From contig CAZCDS010000024.1 in NCBI GenBank assembly GCA_964497585.1, positions 26,474-90,473 on the forward strand: a stretch of DNA of 64,000 nucleotides, read 5' to 3'. Of the stretch, positions 63,926 through 64,000 are shown piece after piece; position 1 is the first letter of the stretch; each line of letters starts with the position of its first letter. Below the pieces are notes generated by a model, which was not told the DNA's origin, ran no database searches, and saw only the letters and a list, made by a program, of their open reading frames with translations. Origin of the DNA: CAZCDS01 sp964497585 (GTDB lineage Bacteria > Desulfobacterota > Desulfomonilia > Desulfomonilales > Desulfomonilaceae). Both the position numbers and the translations under genes were made by a program.

Positions 63926-64000
63926 ATGCTTCTGCCGAAGTTTGACTATCACGAGCCTTCGACGATGGAGGAGGCATTGAAGCTGCTCTCGGAGCTGGGA
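63926..64000 (+). CDS. FAD-binding subunit of a molybdenum hydroxylase, partial
   Basis: The first 25 codons of a gene cut by the window edge: M L L P K F D Y H E P S T M E E A L K L L S E. This matches the N-terminus of CO-dehydrogenase medium-subunit-like FAD-binding domains (YHRPATLEEALRLL type). A strong GGGGAGG precedes the ATG. Coming directly after the aryl-CoA ligase cluster, it is plausibly the beta subunit of 4-hydroxybenzoyl-CoA reductase. Confidence 0.7.
   Translation, partial: MLLPKFDYHEPSTMEEALKLLSELG

Overview
The window reads as chromosomal DNA from an anaerobic, probably sulfate-reducing Desulfobacterota (deltaproteobacterial) organism. The evidence is a true DsrC with both C-terminal cysteines, a GlcD/GlcF pair, branched-chain-type ABC transporters, and an oxygen-independent aromatic-degradation cluster. 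The organism name is not in the sequence; a Desulfatiglans- or Desulfomonile-like phenol or aromatics degrader is an inference. No rRNA, tRNA, CRISPR array, transposase or phage gene was recognised.

Layout. 1-6.7 kb: a partial methyltransferase, a 789-residue Sel1-repeat protein, a THEP1-type NTPase and the glcF/glcD redox pair. 6.9-11.6 kb: a complete livJHMGF transporter operon. 12-19.2 kb: an FAD-dependent dehydrogenase, then a decaying stretch holding an isochorismatase-fold remnant, a frameshifted livF behind an intact binding-protein gene, a truncated Rrf2 regulator, an intact RRM protein, and a radical SAM/SPASM pseudogene with two amber codons, one ochre codon and two frameshifts. 19.4-27.8 kb: a lineage-specific neighbourhood with three paralogous ~205-residue proteins, two paralogous GNAT-like proteins, an alpha/beta hydrolase, a YeiH-type exporter, a Na+/Ca2+ exchanger and a TraB/GumN protein. 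28-41.6 kb: ankyrin-repeat and zinc-finger membrane proteins, a 53-residue membrane protein between inverted repeats, a glycosyltransferase, a Cu/Zn-efflux-type permease with an in-frame UGA at a conserved Cys, a GT2-methyltransferase fusion with a polytopic membrane partner, an amidohydrolase, a diguanylate cyclase and DsrC. 42.5-50.3 kb: an FGGY kinase with a BMP-family lipoprotein, an SMR transporter, an SGNH/discoidin membrane protein and small Cys-rich secreted proteins.

50.5-64 kb looks like a phenol (aryl) carboxylation locus. It has a LysR regulator, UbiX (makes prenylated FMN), a PPOX-like flavoprotein, the two PEP-synthase-like subunits of a phenylphosphate synthase (609 and 359 residues), a UbiD decarboxylase/carboxylase, an aryl-CoA ligase, and a 212-residue CBS protein matching the third synthase subunit. 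The window ends in the first codons of a molybdenum-hydroxylase FAD subunit, plausibly 4-hydroxybenzoyl-CoA reductase beta. Two Tm-1-like (UPF0261) genes bracket the locus. Read together: phenol to phenylphosphate, to 4-hydroxybenzoate, to 4-hydroxybenzoyl-CoA, to benzoyl-CoA. The UbiD reading frame carries a single in-frame TAG, which must be explained before the pathway can be called functional.

The most notable single observation is the permease at 33889-35079. A UGA replaces the first Cys of the family's CSCG motif and is followed at the expected distance by a SECIS-like hairpin, making it a strong selenoprotein candidate.
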